This document shows positions 48,726 through 60,075 of a DNA stretch of 64,000 nucleotides, in pieces. A model generated the notes under the pieces. The model did no database searches. It was given only the letters and a program-made list of their open reading frames with translations, and had not been told where the DNA came from. The position numbers were made by a program, and so were the translations under genes. The DNA is from Petrosia ficiformis (taxonomy: Eukaryota; Porifera; Demospongiae; Haplosclerida; Petrosiidae): assembly GCA_947044365.1 (NCBI GenBank), contig OX345646.1, forward strand, positions 4,077,327 through 4,141,326. Direction: 5' to 3'. The number at the start of each line of letters is the position of its first letter. Position 1 is the first letter of the stretch.

Positions 48726-48924
48726 ACTTGTAAACATTACCTAGCAAGACAAGAAAACAGCATTTTTTCATATAGACTAAGGAGGAATTGAAACTCATGT
48801 ACGCAAAATAGGATTAAAATTACCCCTTCAATGTTACAGTGATATATACTTTATATTACATATTTAGTAAAAAACACATATAAATATATATTCCAATGTA
48901 CTATAAATGAATGTCATGACTGTA

Positions 48925-50878
48925 GGCGTGTGCACTCTAAAGCCGGCCCATTTGGAGCACCAGCCACTTTCCAAACACAACAATGGAAAATATTTTGCAA
49001 GGATTAACACACATTGAGTCTACATTGATGATATACTCGTGACTGGAAAAAACACCTGAAAAGTTTGAGAGCAGTACTGCACTGCCTAGAGGAAGCTGGA
49101 CTCCACCTGAAAAAAAAAACAAGAAGTGGAATATCTTGGTCACACAATTAGAACCTAAGGTCTGCAACCTAGTAAAAAGAAGACTCAAGCAGCACTGGAA
49201 GCCTCAACTCCTAAGGATGTGTACCAATTTAGATCATTCCTAGGGTTAGTTAATTATTATGGCAAATACTCTCCTCCAGTTTAGCTCCTCTGTATAAGCT
49301 ACTACACAAACAGAGATGCTCCCCAGAATGATAAAAGTCAGCTGACCTCTACAAAACTATTAGTTCACCTCAACCTAGACAAAGAGTTGGTTGTGCTCCA
49401 TCTCCCTACAAAGTTGGGACAGTGCTAGCATGTATATATCCATCTCGTTCACTTGCCCCTGGTGAAAGAAGATACTCGCAGCTTGACAAAGAGGGATTAA
49501 AAATCATATTTGCTGTCATAACATTCCATCACTATATTTATGGTATTTATTCTATATGAGAGAAGGAAACATGAACTCAGTATAGAAGACAGTTGCATCA
49601 TCATGTGGGGATGTAGGGTAGTAATACCTCCTGCAGGTAGAGAAACCGTTTTAGACAATGAGCATGAAGGGCGTTTCGGTATCTCAAAAATGAAGAGTCA
49701 TGCTAGGGGTTTCGTGGGTGGCCAAACATGGATAAAGAAATAAAGAAGGCAAAAACATGTAACCAATGTCATCTGCAGCTTACAAGGCACTCACCACCAC
49801 TATCTCCCTTGCATCCTTGGGAATGGCTTCAACGTCCATGGACACGATGTATCCATGTGGACTACACTTGTCCGTTTTTAGGAAAAAATATAACAACAGC
49901 AGCCACCATAGACAAACTGAGAAGTATGTTTGCAACATATGGTCTAACTGAAATTTTAGTATCAGATAATGGTACTTCGTACAACAGTTCGGATTCATCA
50001 AAAGGAATGATATTCATCACATCAGAACTACACCATATACCACCCATCCTCAAATGAACAAGTAAAAAGAGCAGTGCAGATTTTCAAAGAAGGAATGAAA
50101 AGGTCTACTACTGGTTCTTTGGAAACTAGTATATCAAGATTCCTGTTCTATTACAGAAACACACCACACACTATGACTGGACTTACCCCAGCAGAACAAA
50201 TGACGGGTCAACAACGCAGATGAAATAGAGCTAAGAAGAGGATTTTTAAAGTGAGTGCTTCAGTTTTTGTGTGTGATTTCCCAGCTAGTAATTCCTGGTT
50301 ACCATGATTTTTGGTGGGAAGCATGGTCCACTTTCTTACACTATCGAGTTAGAAGATCATCGGATTATAAGTTGACATGTTGATCACATTCGTCTTCGTA
50401 GTGAAACCAGCCGAACTACACAAAAACAAGAACATGCCATTTTAGTTTCAATGCACCTGCTACTGACAGTTTAGTAGACACACAAGAAACACCTCAGAGT
50501 GAATGCAGCACACCACCACTTCTCTGTCGTTCTTCCAAAACACGCTGTCCCCTCGATTGTTATCAACCAGATCAGCACTGACTTATAGTTTTGGACATAT
50601 TCCACCTTAAAGAGGGAAGAATGTAGCAATGTATGTAATAAGTGTATTAATTAATGTGTTTATGTACTTTCTAGAATATCTTTCTTTGTGTGGTGTGAAT
50701 TATGTGTTATGCTCCTAATTGTCTGTAGAACTGACCAGAACATTCTCATGTGCTGTCAATGTGTCTATTTCTTATAAATACCTCTGGATGTTGTTGTTCA
50801 TGCATGACTGTAGTTTAGTATTTCAGTTCTGTACTTTATTTATTGTATTCAAAATAACAGTCTCAAGTTGATATAACA
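48925..50878 (+). mobile_element. Gypsy (K02A2.6-like) retrotransposon remnant with 3' LTR
   Basis: Plus orientation, many stops and frameshifts. RT: GPFGAPATFQ region, DDILVTGKN, EVEYLGHTI, PSKKKTQAALEASTPKDVYQ, RSFLGLVNYYGKYSP. RNase H: ERRYSQLDKEGL region. Integrase: GCRVVIPPAGRETVLDNEHE, TCNQCHLQ, PWEWLQRPWTRCIHVDY, ILVSDNGTS, YHPSSNEQVKRAVQIFKEGM, RFLFYYRNTPHTMTGLTPAE. A polypurine AAAGAGGGAAGAA precedes an LTR at 50622-50878 that begins TGTAGCAATG and ends ATAACA, with TTATAAATA inside. Gag, protease and 5' LTR not found. Confidence 0.8.
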
Positions 50879-52600
50879 TTCATCATGACCTCAGAAATAT
50901 TTACCTAACTTTACTTTGGAATGACCAAATATCTTTTTATTTGCATCGTTTTCATATAATTATCCTTCCCGTTCTTTTTTGGATATGTCAAATTTTCCTC
51001 CATTATCGAGTTACAGTATATTCATGTGTTAACCTTATGACATTAAACTATACACTATATTACATATAAAGTCATTACAAGCTAATTTTGAGGTCATCGT
51101 GAATGTGTACATACTTTATAGGTAACATATCCTGAATGATTGTGTAGGTAGTGTTTCATTTGTTTTCATTATTAATAATTTTTTTTGAATAACTAAATGT
51201 TTCGGTATTCATGCAACTATTAATCAGTGTATAATAATACATTATACTATTTATATTACGCTGGAGTGTAGTATAAATAGTAGAATGTATTGATTATTGT
51301 TTTATATTCCATATAACCAAGTACAGCTCTTTGCATTTTGCTTTAAAATGTGTAAATACTTATGTAGTGTTATATGGAAGTGGTTTGTTTAATTTTGGGT
51401 TCTATGTTAGTCTCCCGACCTTGTTTGCATGCTTTTTGGCTTTTTACATCCCTGCATCTTCTTTCGTTTTTATTGAAAATGTTTTTTCATTATTCTATAA
51501 TTTAAAATATAGTATAATAATAGGTGCTCTACAGAGAAGAGGTAACCAAGGATGTAAGCTTGTGAAGACAAAATATATCTCACATTTGAGGATAGTTTTA
51601 TGCTACTTAGTAGTTAGTAAAATAGTCCGCAACCGCATTAGTTGACAATAATAATGATAATGATTTTGGAGAAATTGTAGATACATGGAATCGAAAATCC
51701 CAAAGAATACCTGTTTGACTTTAAAGAAAACTAACTGAACTAGCTATACCAATACATTTGATGCTTTGAAAGTTGCAAATTAATAATTTATTTAGAAAAA
51801 TTTTAGGGCAAGATTTTAGTAACCCCAAATAAATGCAGTCAGGGTAGCATTTTCAATGCAGTAAACAGTACAGCCATAAATGTTTTCAAAGTAGTCTGTA
51901 AACCATGGATTAATATTAGTGGATTGAGTGACCTGTGAAAAGTAATTCTGATAAGTCTGAGATGGTATCAGTATTATCGAGTGGTAGAAATCCCCCCAAA
52001 CGTCCTACCATATTGCTTATGGTGTCTGATCCTGCCCATGAATCACTGGCTATCCATAGAAATTGTCTTTGCATCCTAAACAAAATTTCAATCATCTGTA
52101 GGATAGATACTAGCTAATATGTCTTGTGCGAGACCTGCATACTATAGAAAAGAGACATGTGCACATCTGGAAAAAGCTGGGGCCTATCTAGAAAGATTAG
52201 AACACTATAGTGTGGATGGAAATTTAACAAAGAAAAGTTAAAAGTGTGCTAGTGTTAGGGCAAAGACCTATACCTCATTGCTCCTGCTAAACCTGATGAT
52301 AAAACATTCGATTAAGTTGTTCAATAATGACTCATTATAACCCTACTCCTAGCATAATGCAACTGCGAATATCAAATAACCTTATAGGTATTTCACCAGT
52401 GTGACAGGATTGCTTTCCCACGGGTTCGAACTATATATATTATATATATATATTTATTATATACACTATTTGAATTGACTAATCAGATTGCACGATTACA
52501 GGTTGCTAAATATTTACTTTATTAACTCCCCTGGTTCACTTATTAACCTATGATTTATTAAGAATAAACAATGAATATAGCATGAAGGATGAACAGTCTA
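50879..52600. other. Intergenic with foldback-MITE copy and hairpin
   Basis: No gene seen. A hairpin (AATACATTATACTATTTATA ... TATAAATAGTAGAATGTATT) lies near 51238-51290, and a copy of the 61735-62020 foldback family at about 51308-51520 (TTATATGGAAGTGGTTTGTT). TA repeats at 52433-52460. Confidence 0.45.
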
Positions 52601-52619
52601 ACTGTTCAATAATGAAAAT

Positions 52620-53337
52620 TGAAGGTCATCTTACTGAGGGCGGAGCCCAAAGTAATTTAATGTTTCCAATGTAGTTCTATTGCGCGTAGAAACCAAGAAT
52701 ACAGTATCTAAGCAATTAGATTATAGCTATTATTTTGTTGGATAGAAGACATAACAAGAAAGCCATGTGGTACTCTTCTTTAGCTACGGAAAGATAGCAA
52801 GGCGATCGATAGCGCGAGTGTTTTGCTCTCGAGGGCAACGCCCATATTTCAATTTTGTCAGCTTTGTAACTTTTGGATTTCAAAAAGCTGAAAATTTTAG
52901 CTTACATAGTTGGACAGAAGACCTTTTAAGAAGGCCGTAGATACTCAGACTTCAGAAATTCAGAGTTGCAGTTGAGTGAATTGAGGCGAGTTTTTAGTTC
53001 TTTTATATTTCGACGCGACGTTGCTAGGCGCTGTTTTACTGGCTATTTGATTTACTGGAATAATGATTCGTCCGATTTAAGCATAATTTTTGGTTGCCAA
53101 GAGATGAGGTAAACGAACACGGGCAAGCCTCAACCAGTCTGGTAGTTGCATTTTATATAATAAATACTTTAGATACCGTTTTTGCTATGGGCTTTCGAGG
53201 GATTATTAACACACGTGTGTTAATAATCCCTCGAAAGCCCATAGCAACCTTGCGCTACGCGCTCGGTTGCTATATGGCTTCCTCGGGATTAATCGATTAT
53301 AAACACACGTACGAACCGCGAAAACGGTATATATTCT
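52620..53337. repeat. GC-richer unclassified repeat with a 66-bp perfect palindrome
   Basis: Composition differs from its flanks. The perfect palindrome is 53182-53247 (arms of 33 bp, centre ACACGTGT), enclosed by a wider inverted pair TACCGTTTT ... AAAACGGTA. A degenerate further copy of the arm follows (GGTTGCTATATGGCTTCCTC). No open frame with support. Confidence 0.55.
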
Positions 53338-54662
53338 TTTTTTTTTTTTTTTTTTTTTTCAAAATAAACGGGTATTCGGGAATAAATAAATAAATAGACA
53401 AAGAGATAAATAAATAAAATAAAATAATAATAATAATAATAATGGACATGTACATAGTTAGGTATTAAAAAGTCAGTTAATTAAATGACCTTCGGCAAGC
53501 TGAAGGTCAATCGGGTATTCATTGGCTGGATGGTGTCGGGATGATCTAGCTCCCCTAATAGACATAATAGAGGCTCTCAAGAGTGCAAAACTTAGTCGGC
53601 ATCTTATCCAATTTAAAGTCACAGCATAGGAGGCTTCTCTTTTTTCAGCTATCATTGATGCAAGTCTTTTGTAAAATGTTGTTGCAGCACGTCCCATTCC
53701 ACCTGTTGTGGACAACACCAGTGGTGTGAAAGTTGCATGTTCAATCTCCCGCACTCGCTGATCGTATTGCCTTCTCTTTTCTTGCTCATGCTTGCGATAT
53801 ATGGACGAAAGGGAACCGTGACGATTTGATTGGGCGCTAGGGTTGAATACCCTTACATCAACAAATGCCTTTTCAAATCTGCCCCCCCAGAATCCATACA
53901 TTGCAACATCAAGTCGAGCACCGTCTTCAGTGATGGCAGAGCGGTAAGACAGGGACTCGCCTGAAAGCGGTTGCAGGTGGGGTTCAGTTGTCACTCCATG
54001 ACAAACTTCAGTCAGCAGCATGGCAGTGATATCTCTCACTTCATTATGTCTCACTGCTGGGAAGCCTCCTGTTTTGCATGTCAGAGCATGTTCAACATTG
54101 AATGGATATCCACAGCTACAGTGAGATGGCAAATTCTGTAGAGGCCAACCATATCTGAGGGAGAGGCTGTCTCTGAAAGCAGCTTTTGGCAAAGCAAAGC
54201 CATGCTCAATGATGGGAAGTGCTGTAAGCCAGGTGGAGGCTCCCTTTTCCTGGGAGAGTTCGATAGAACGTTGGAGAAGGATCGATAGATTACGTTGGAG
54301 TTCTTTCGCATCTTCCTTCTGCTTTGTGTATTTAGCATACTGGGTTCTCTTCTTAATGCTCTGCTGAACTGAATGGCAATCACCCAACTGATGGTCTTGA
54401 TTGATGATTCTGTCAACAAGTGGGGCACTGATTTGCTGTGAGGCTGCTCGCTGTTCTTTTTTTGAGGCAGCAGGATTCATCAGGCCCAAACCACCAAGTC
54501 GTGCTGGTAATGCAAACATTTCTCGCATATATTCACCTGGTGCAGGTTGTCCTGTGAGTGCTGGAATAAAGTGTGAGTGGATTGCCCTTTCCAAAGGCTC
54601 CAATACACCATCCAGTTGGTCTTCTTCCCAATCAATTACCCTTAAAAGGTAAATATACATAC
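53338..54662 (-). mobile_element. 5'-truncated non-LTR retrotransposon, C-terminal RT-ORF domain intact
   Basis: An approximately 20-bp poly-T at 53338-53359 on the plus strand is the poly-A tail; AT-rich (TTTATT)n and a short 3'UTR follow. The minus-strand frame 54660-53473 (395 codons) has no stops: LFALPARLGGLGLMNP-like (here MFALPARLGGLGLMNP), ASTWLTALPIIEHGFALPKA, LSLRYGWPL, then a Cys/His cluster CSCGYPFNVEHALTC, GGFPAVRHNEVRD, then DGARLDVAMYGFWGG and FVDVRVFNP. The CCHC cluster followed by spaced Asp residues resembles a restriction-like endonuclease C-terminus; that assignment is an inference. RT palm motifs lie in the missing 5' part. The intact frame suggests a recent insertion. 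Confidence 0.7.
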
Positions 54663-55089
54663 ATTATTGTCATAACATAATATTATTCTTTATTAAATTC
54701 AGAACATTTGATATATATGTTGGATGATTCACAGTTTCTAACAAATAGTGTCACTCCAAGAGTTCTTATCAGCTGTACATGTAATGTTAAGACAATTTTG
54801 GTCATATAATATAAGTTTCATTATATGAGTGTACCTCAGAAGTAAGGAAAATTACCAAACTTGTAAATTATGTTATTATTGTATCAGGAGAGGCCCATAA
54901 CTCTGGTTCATAATGCCCACCTTATACTCTAATCCTGTAACATAAATGTAACTCTTGTAGATTAATATGTTTTAATACAATAAGTCAGGAAACCTATTCA
55001 TTAAACAGGAAGTTAACGTTGTACCACATTCTTCAGTCCATTTTCGACAGATGTAATCAAAAGTCATGCATGCACTGACATTTTCTATA
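54663..55089. other. Intergenic, AT-rich, nothing recognised
   Basis: No open frame, exon or repeat arm was recognised between the LINE insertion and the duplicated 5' flank of NIDO gene B. Confidence 0.4.
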
Positions 55090-55470
55090 TAGTTATAGTT
55101 TGATTAAATTATTTAACAATCAAGTTATCACGCAAAGTGAAATGCTTGCACCAATAATCTATTCACATGTTTGGGTTGGACAGTCATCCGAGCCAAATTG
55201 ATAATTATAACATGAATACATTATTGGTGCAAGCATTTCAATTTACATGAGTTGTTAAATAAAATAAATAATGTACATAAACCCTAGCCTACCAAGGTAG
55301 ACTATTGATGGAGTTACAAGAACTAGTGAAAGATAGAGACTGTGATTTAATAAAAAAGGATAAGAACATACATGCAAGCAAGGGCCATAATCATGATCAG
55401 GAGCACATAATAATGTTGACAACTGTGGTCAACGTCATTATAGGCTCCTGTTATGATCCATAGCTACTAG
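55090..55470 (+). repeat. 5' flank of segmental duplication, copy B
   Basis: Counterpart of 39270-39620, including the foldback AATGCTTGCACCAATAAT ... ATTATTGGTGCAAGCATTTC. It contains an additional short stretch (GGAGCACATAATAATGTTGA ...) absent from copy A. Confidence 0.65.
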
Positions 55471-55471
55471 A

Positions 55472-55527
55472 AAGCAACTCACCACATTACAAAACCACAT
55501 GTGGTTTTGTAATGTGGTGAGTTGCTT
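55472..55527. repeat. 56-bp perfect palindrome next to the gene B promoter
   Basis: Arms of 28 bp (AAGCAACTCACCACATTACA ... ) meeting at CACATGTG, with no spacer. The right arm ends in the promoter sequence GTTGCTTCCTTAATATCCGG, so the left arm is an inverted copy of part of it. Confidence 0.85.
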
Positions 55528-55536
55528 CCTTAATAT

Positions 55537-55548
55537 CCGGATATCCGG
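55537..55548 (+). promoter_or_regulatory. Palindrome CCGGATATCCGG upstream of NIDO gene B
   Basis: 25 bp upstream of the start codon at 55574, inside TTAATATCCGGATATCCGGT followed by AAAAG, as in the gene A promoter. Confidence 0.5.
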
Positions 55549-55573
55549 TAAAAGCCAGACCCTTCTAACAGCA

Positions 55574-57455
55574 ATGGAGATCGTTGATCTGTTGATCCTT
55601 ACCGTTCTTTCAGTACTCAGTAGTTGCTACAGCATTCCACTGGACCAATTCTTTCCCTTTGGTGATGAAACCGAAGATATTCTATGTAATTTATCTGATG
55701 ATGGTTCTATAGCAGTACAACTTGGTACTGGATTTGTATTCTATGATACAAGTTATACAATATTGTATGTAAGTATCATATATATATATATATATGTGTA
55801 GCAATATGTATATATATAATTATATATAATATATAATGGTTTAGTCAGGCTTTGCAGATTATTATTGTCTAGTTGCACAAGGGTATACTTTAAGATTTGT
55901 GCAACTGATGGTTGCAAAGCTACAAAATCTTTGGCTATTTATTTATCATGTTATTAAAGTTGAATTACACAATTTCATTCATAATTATTATTATTCATAA
56001 TGTAGTTAAACAACAATGGCGACATTTCATTTAATTATCCATTTGAAGAATATGTCCCAGAACCTTTTCCTATTAGTACTCCACTGATAGCTCCATTCTG
56101 GTCTGATCTGTATACTGGATATTATGGTGCTGTGTGGTATAGAGTGACTACAAACAATGAAATTATTCAGAGAGTTAGAGATGAGGTATCGAATGCTTTT
56201 CCCGAACTGACAACATTCTCAGCTACTGAAGTGTTTATTGCAACTTGGGATCATGTTGGATATTGCTGCAATAATGATAATCAAGTAAATTAAAGCAAAC
56301 ATTTTGTGTATATATATAATTATTAATAGTTATTCCTATTGTTATTAAATGTGACAACTATAATAATTATTATATCATTATGTATTGCATTTCTACAGAC
56401 AGTCACCTTTCAATGTATTCTAGCAACAAATGGAACACATTCATTTGTATTATTCTTGTATTTGGACGGAGAGATAGACCCTACAGATTATTATTATTAT
56501 TTTCCTGTAACAGCACAAGTAGGACTTAATGCAGGTAATCAAGAGGATTACCTTACTGTGGAATGCTCACTTACTTTCAGTATATATAATATTGATGAGA
56601 ATAGTAATGTGAATGAACCTGGCAAATTTGTATTCCAAGTTAACGGTGTGGTTGAAGGTGAACCAGGATCAGGAATGGAATGTGATGGTGAGAAACAAGT
56701 GTCATAAACTGTAAAATTATTAAATATCATGATTAGGTGGAAGTGGATCAAAAGCATTATTCTCAGGAGGAAGTGAATCAGAACCATCGTTCCCTGGTAA
56801 AATATTATATGGTGCAATTTCTATAATAATATAATATTCAATAGATAAACAGTATATACAAACACAACTATACCATGCAAATTACAACACACTTTGTGTA
56901 TGTGTCATATATATGTATTATGCTTTTGTTCATCTTTACTTTGATGCAATATTGAATCATACTTAAACTATGCCTATGAGGAATCATGGTTACTTTTGGA
57001 AGTTATAATCCCATAACTACAGCTCCAAATGAATGCCAGTTAACATAATTGTTGACATTGCATGTCTGCTGCTTTTTGTGAAGTTTAGTCCACCATTCTT
57101 TAAATCAATTATTAACCATCTACTATCTGTTATGAGCTTATAACACCCTCACGAAATGTGGTACCAGGCTTTACCCTCGACCACTTTTTCGATGAGTGCT
57201 ATATGTCCATAACACCCACTAGCTAGGTGATATCCTATATAATATATATATCAAATACATTTAACTACACTTTTATTTACTATAGATATACCATCCCCCC
57301 CTTGTATATCAAGTTGTAACACACAACTCACAGATGCACAGTATCAACTCTGCTGTGATCCTATTAATTATGGGAACTTTATACAAGTCATGACAGAGAA
57401 TCATCGTACAGTATACCTTGTATGTCCGCTAAAAGCAGCAGATTGGTGTATATAG
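55574..57455 (+). CDS. NIDO gene B: secreted nidogen-domain protein, 5 exons, 330 aa
   Basis: Exons 55574-55768, 56006-56284, 56399-56687, 56737-56796 and 57286-57455; all introns GT-AG, phases 0, 0, 1, 1. Same architecture as gene A: signal peptide (LLILTVLSVLSSCYS), NIDO domain (DQFFPFGDETEDILCNLSDD; LIAPFWSDLYTGYYGAVWYR; TVTFQCILATNGTHSFVLF) and Cys-rich C-terminus (CTSSC-like CISSC, CCDP, DWCI). The 60-bp exon 56737-56796 encodes a Gly/Ser linker (GSGSKALFSGGSESEPSFP) and keeps frame, so it could be optional; gene A has lost most of it. The acidic Tyr stretch in exon 3 is 10 residues shorter than in A. The start ATG at 55574 is preceded by a conserved promoter. Intact. Confidence 0.8.
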
Positions 57456-57629
57456 TAACTATTAATATGCATTCTTCATGTTGTCATCACAAATAGTACT
57501 TTGTATAATTATATTAAACTGTGATAATTGTATATGTTATTTCATTATTATTATTAATTTCCTGTAAACCTTACAAGTGTTATGTTATATATAGTTCAGT
57601 CATTTTTAATTATAGTTAGTTGTATGGTC

Positions 57630-57668
57630 AGTTTCTGTTCAGTTAAGTTCTGTTCTGTTCTGTTCTGT
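57630..57668 (+). repeat. (TTCTG)n microsatellite
   Basis: Consecutive GTTCT units downstream of NIDO gene B, absent from copy A. Confidence 0.8.
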
Positions 57669-58552
57669 AATTCACTTTTACTGTTGATCAATAATAGTTC
57701 TGAGACTGTGTGATACTGTTCGGGTTGAGGTTCAGTTGTTGTTTACAGTGCAACGCGTGTTCGGTCACAACATAAAACTATTTTCAGTATTATATTTATA
57801 CATGATTTCTTAATGAGCCTAAACATAAGTCAATGTATTTAGTTCTGTATTAGTCTCAGATGTTTCATATCATGTTTTGTATTATTTTTTTGTTTTAACA
57901 ATAATTATAATTTGAGATAACAGTGTAGGATTGAAGTATTAGAAAGTGAGGTTACATTCCTCATAGTGAGCATATATAAAGCATATAGTAACATAGTATT
58001 AATGTACAACCTATGGTGTACATGTATTAGTAATATTCGCATTCTAATAATCTGTAAAAACAACAATTAATATAATAATTATTATACTTATGGACATTAA
58101 TTTGTATTTAAAATAGCAAGTAACAACACTTGTACTCCACCGATAATTCAGAAGTCAGCACATGTACATAATTACTATGTGCATGGTTTACATTATAATT
58201 ATGTTTAACTAAAGTGCATTATATAGTGTATCGTTTTTGTTACCAATCTTTATTATGGCATGTACTTTGTAAATATTGCTTAACAGGAAAAACAAACCAG
58301 TGTTGAGGAAGGTATAATTACACTGAAACTCCTGTAACCAACTGAAACCTTTAATGTTTATAACTGCTGCTACTTGTGAAGTTTAGTCCTCCATTCTTTT
58401 AATCAAATATTAACCGCCTAGTATGTGCTCTAGGCTTGGGTGAAAGGTTGTACCAGGCTTCACCCTTGACCACTTTTTCCATCCACTACACTGTAAACAT
58501 AAATGGGTTATCCTAACCCTCATTTAGTAACTGTATTATTTTAATGTAATCT

Positions 58553-58837
58553 TCAACAGTATATACCAGTCATCTCTGTAGATGGGAAGCCACATTCATC
58601 CTTCCATTTTGACAAACCAAGTACAGCACAATGAAGTTCAGTATATCCATGTATGTCCTGAATATTAGGATTGGCATGATGTTTAAGTAACAGCTCAACA
58701 ACTTCAAAATGTCCATTTTCGTTAGCGAATCTTAAAGCAGTTTTTCCATCTGTATTTTGAATGTTAGGATCAACTTTTCTATCAAGTAACAGCTCAACAA
58801 CCTTAATATGCCTATGATTATAAGGCATTGTTAACAT
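58553..58837 (-). pseudogene. Ankyrin-repeat fragment, about three repeats
   Basis: The minus-strand frame reads HIKVVELLLDRKVDPNIQNT, DGKTALRFANENGHFEVVEL and LLKHHANPNIQDIHGYTELH. These are consensus ankyrin repeats, similar to but distinct from those in the gene at 19451-22643. No upstream exon, DEATH domain or splice site with support; probably a gene fragment, though an exon of a gene with small introns is possible. Confidence 0.6.
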
Positions 58838-59262
58838 TTTTCATCATTTTTCATCATGAACTTACAGTCCCATTTGTATTATATCCTCTCCTTAAACTGT
58901 ATGTTTTGACTTTTGGCTGTTTAAATGCCTTTTATATTTTTTGCCAGTTAAAATAATGTATAGATTCATACACTATAGTCATACACATACGATTTACTGA
59001 ATTTCAAGTGTGAACCAAATTCCTGCCGCGATTAGTGAGGTTTGATGAAACCATGCGTACAAAGGTGTATAACTGACTTTTACACCATGCTACTTTTGTC
59101 AGATTACTTTATATCAAGTCTATAATCACTAGTATGCATATTATAAACCCATGCAGCAGCTTACAATTATGTATATATATATAATTATATAGTTAAAAGA
59201 TCGTGCCTAATGTAGCACATAAAAATTTAAGTAATCAGGATTGGTCAACATGTTATAAGTTA

Positions 59263-59341
59263 GTTATACACCTCAGTGTTAGTTGCTATGTGTTTATACA
59301 TCTCGGGCCTGTATAGCCAAAGCAACTCTGTGGTGTATAAC
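59263..59341. repeat. Small foldback element
   Basis: GTTATACACCTCAGTGTTAG ... GCAACTCTGTGGTGTATAAC, arms about 25 bp with mismatches. Confidence 0.5.
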
Positions 59342-59901
59342 GTAACCTGCGTGGGAAATAACATTACTTATTTTTGCCGAGATCTTTGCCAAGTAAATAT
59401 AGCAACAGCATACACAATTTCACTAACCTGGTATGATTTTCTGTGACTCTTCATAGTAGTAGCTGATCACTGAGCAGTTCCGGGAAAGCGAAATAAAATC
59501 TTGTGGGATATGGACTTCCAATCCACACCCACGTAGTTTAAATCATTCGATCTGGTGCAGTAGATATACTTCTCACTTGTATATCTGGTTCTTCACTGTA
59601 CTACAGAATGTTGACATGCAATATTAATAATGAATTTGGTTTAAAAAAATTTCTGGTTTGTTATAATTATATATACTCACCTAGAAACTACCAAATATAT
59701 ATCCTTTTCATTACTAATATAGCATGTCACTATTCTACAATACAGTGAAGAATCAGAGTTCAAGAGAAATACAAGTGGATCAACAATTAAACTACATAGG
59801 TGTGGCTGGGAAGAGCTGAACAAGACTCTATGCACAATTAAACTACATAGGTGAGACCTGAACAAGATTCTGGATAGAGATGAATGTTCCCATGATTGAA
59901 C

Positions 59902-59933
59902 ATGAGCAGTCTAGGAGATTGTACAACAGAGCG

Positions 59934-59979
<46 letters not shown>

Positions 59980-60075
59980 TATATAGAAGGTCCAAGGAGG
60001 AGTATACAAGAACTACATATTTTCCACATCCAACTTTCATCCCGAACTGTGAATGTTGTAATACCTGCTGACAAT
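59902..60075 (+). pseudogene. Relic CARD-like first exon of an NLR gene, split by a TA microsatellite
   Basis: ATGAGCAGTCTAGGAGATTG and TACAACAGAGC match the start of the CARD-like exon at 62393. A (TA)n block (about 59933-59980) is inserted exactly between ACAACAGAGC and TATAGAAGGTC, after which AAGGAGGAGTATACAAGAAC and TTTCATCCCGAACTGTGAATG continue the match before it decays. No CARD-like core remains. Confidence 0.6.

Noticed and set aside
49540..50057. Separate small genes in the 49.5-50.1 kb region
   Set aside because: They are pieces of the degenerate gypsy integrase in shifting frames.
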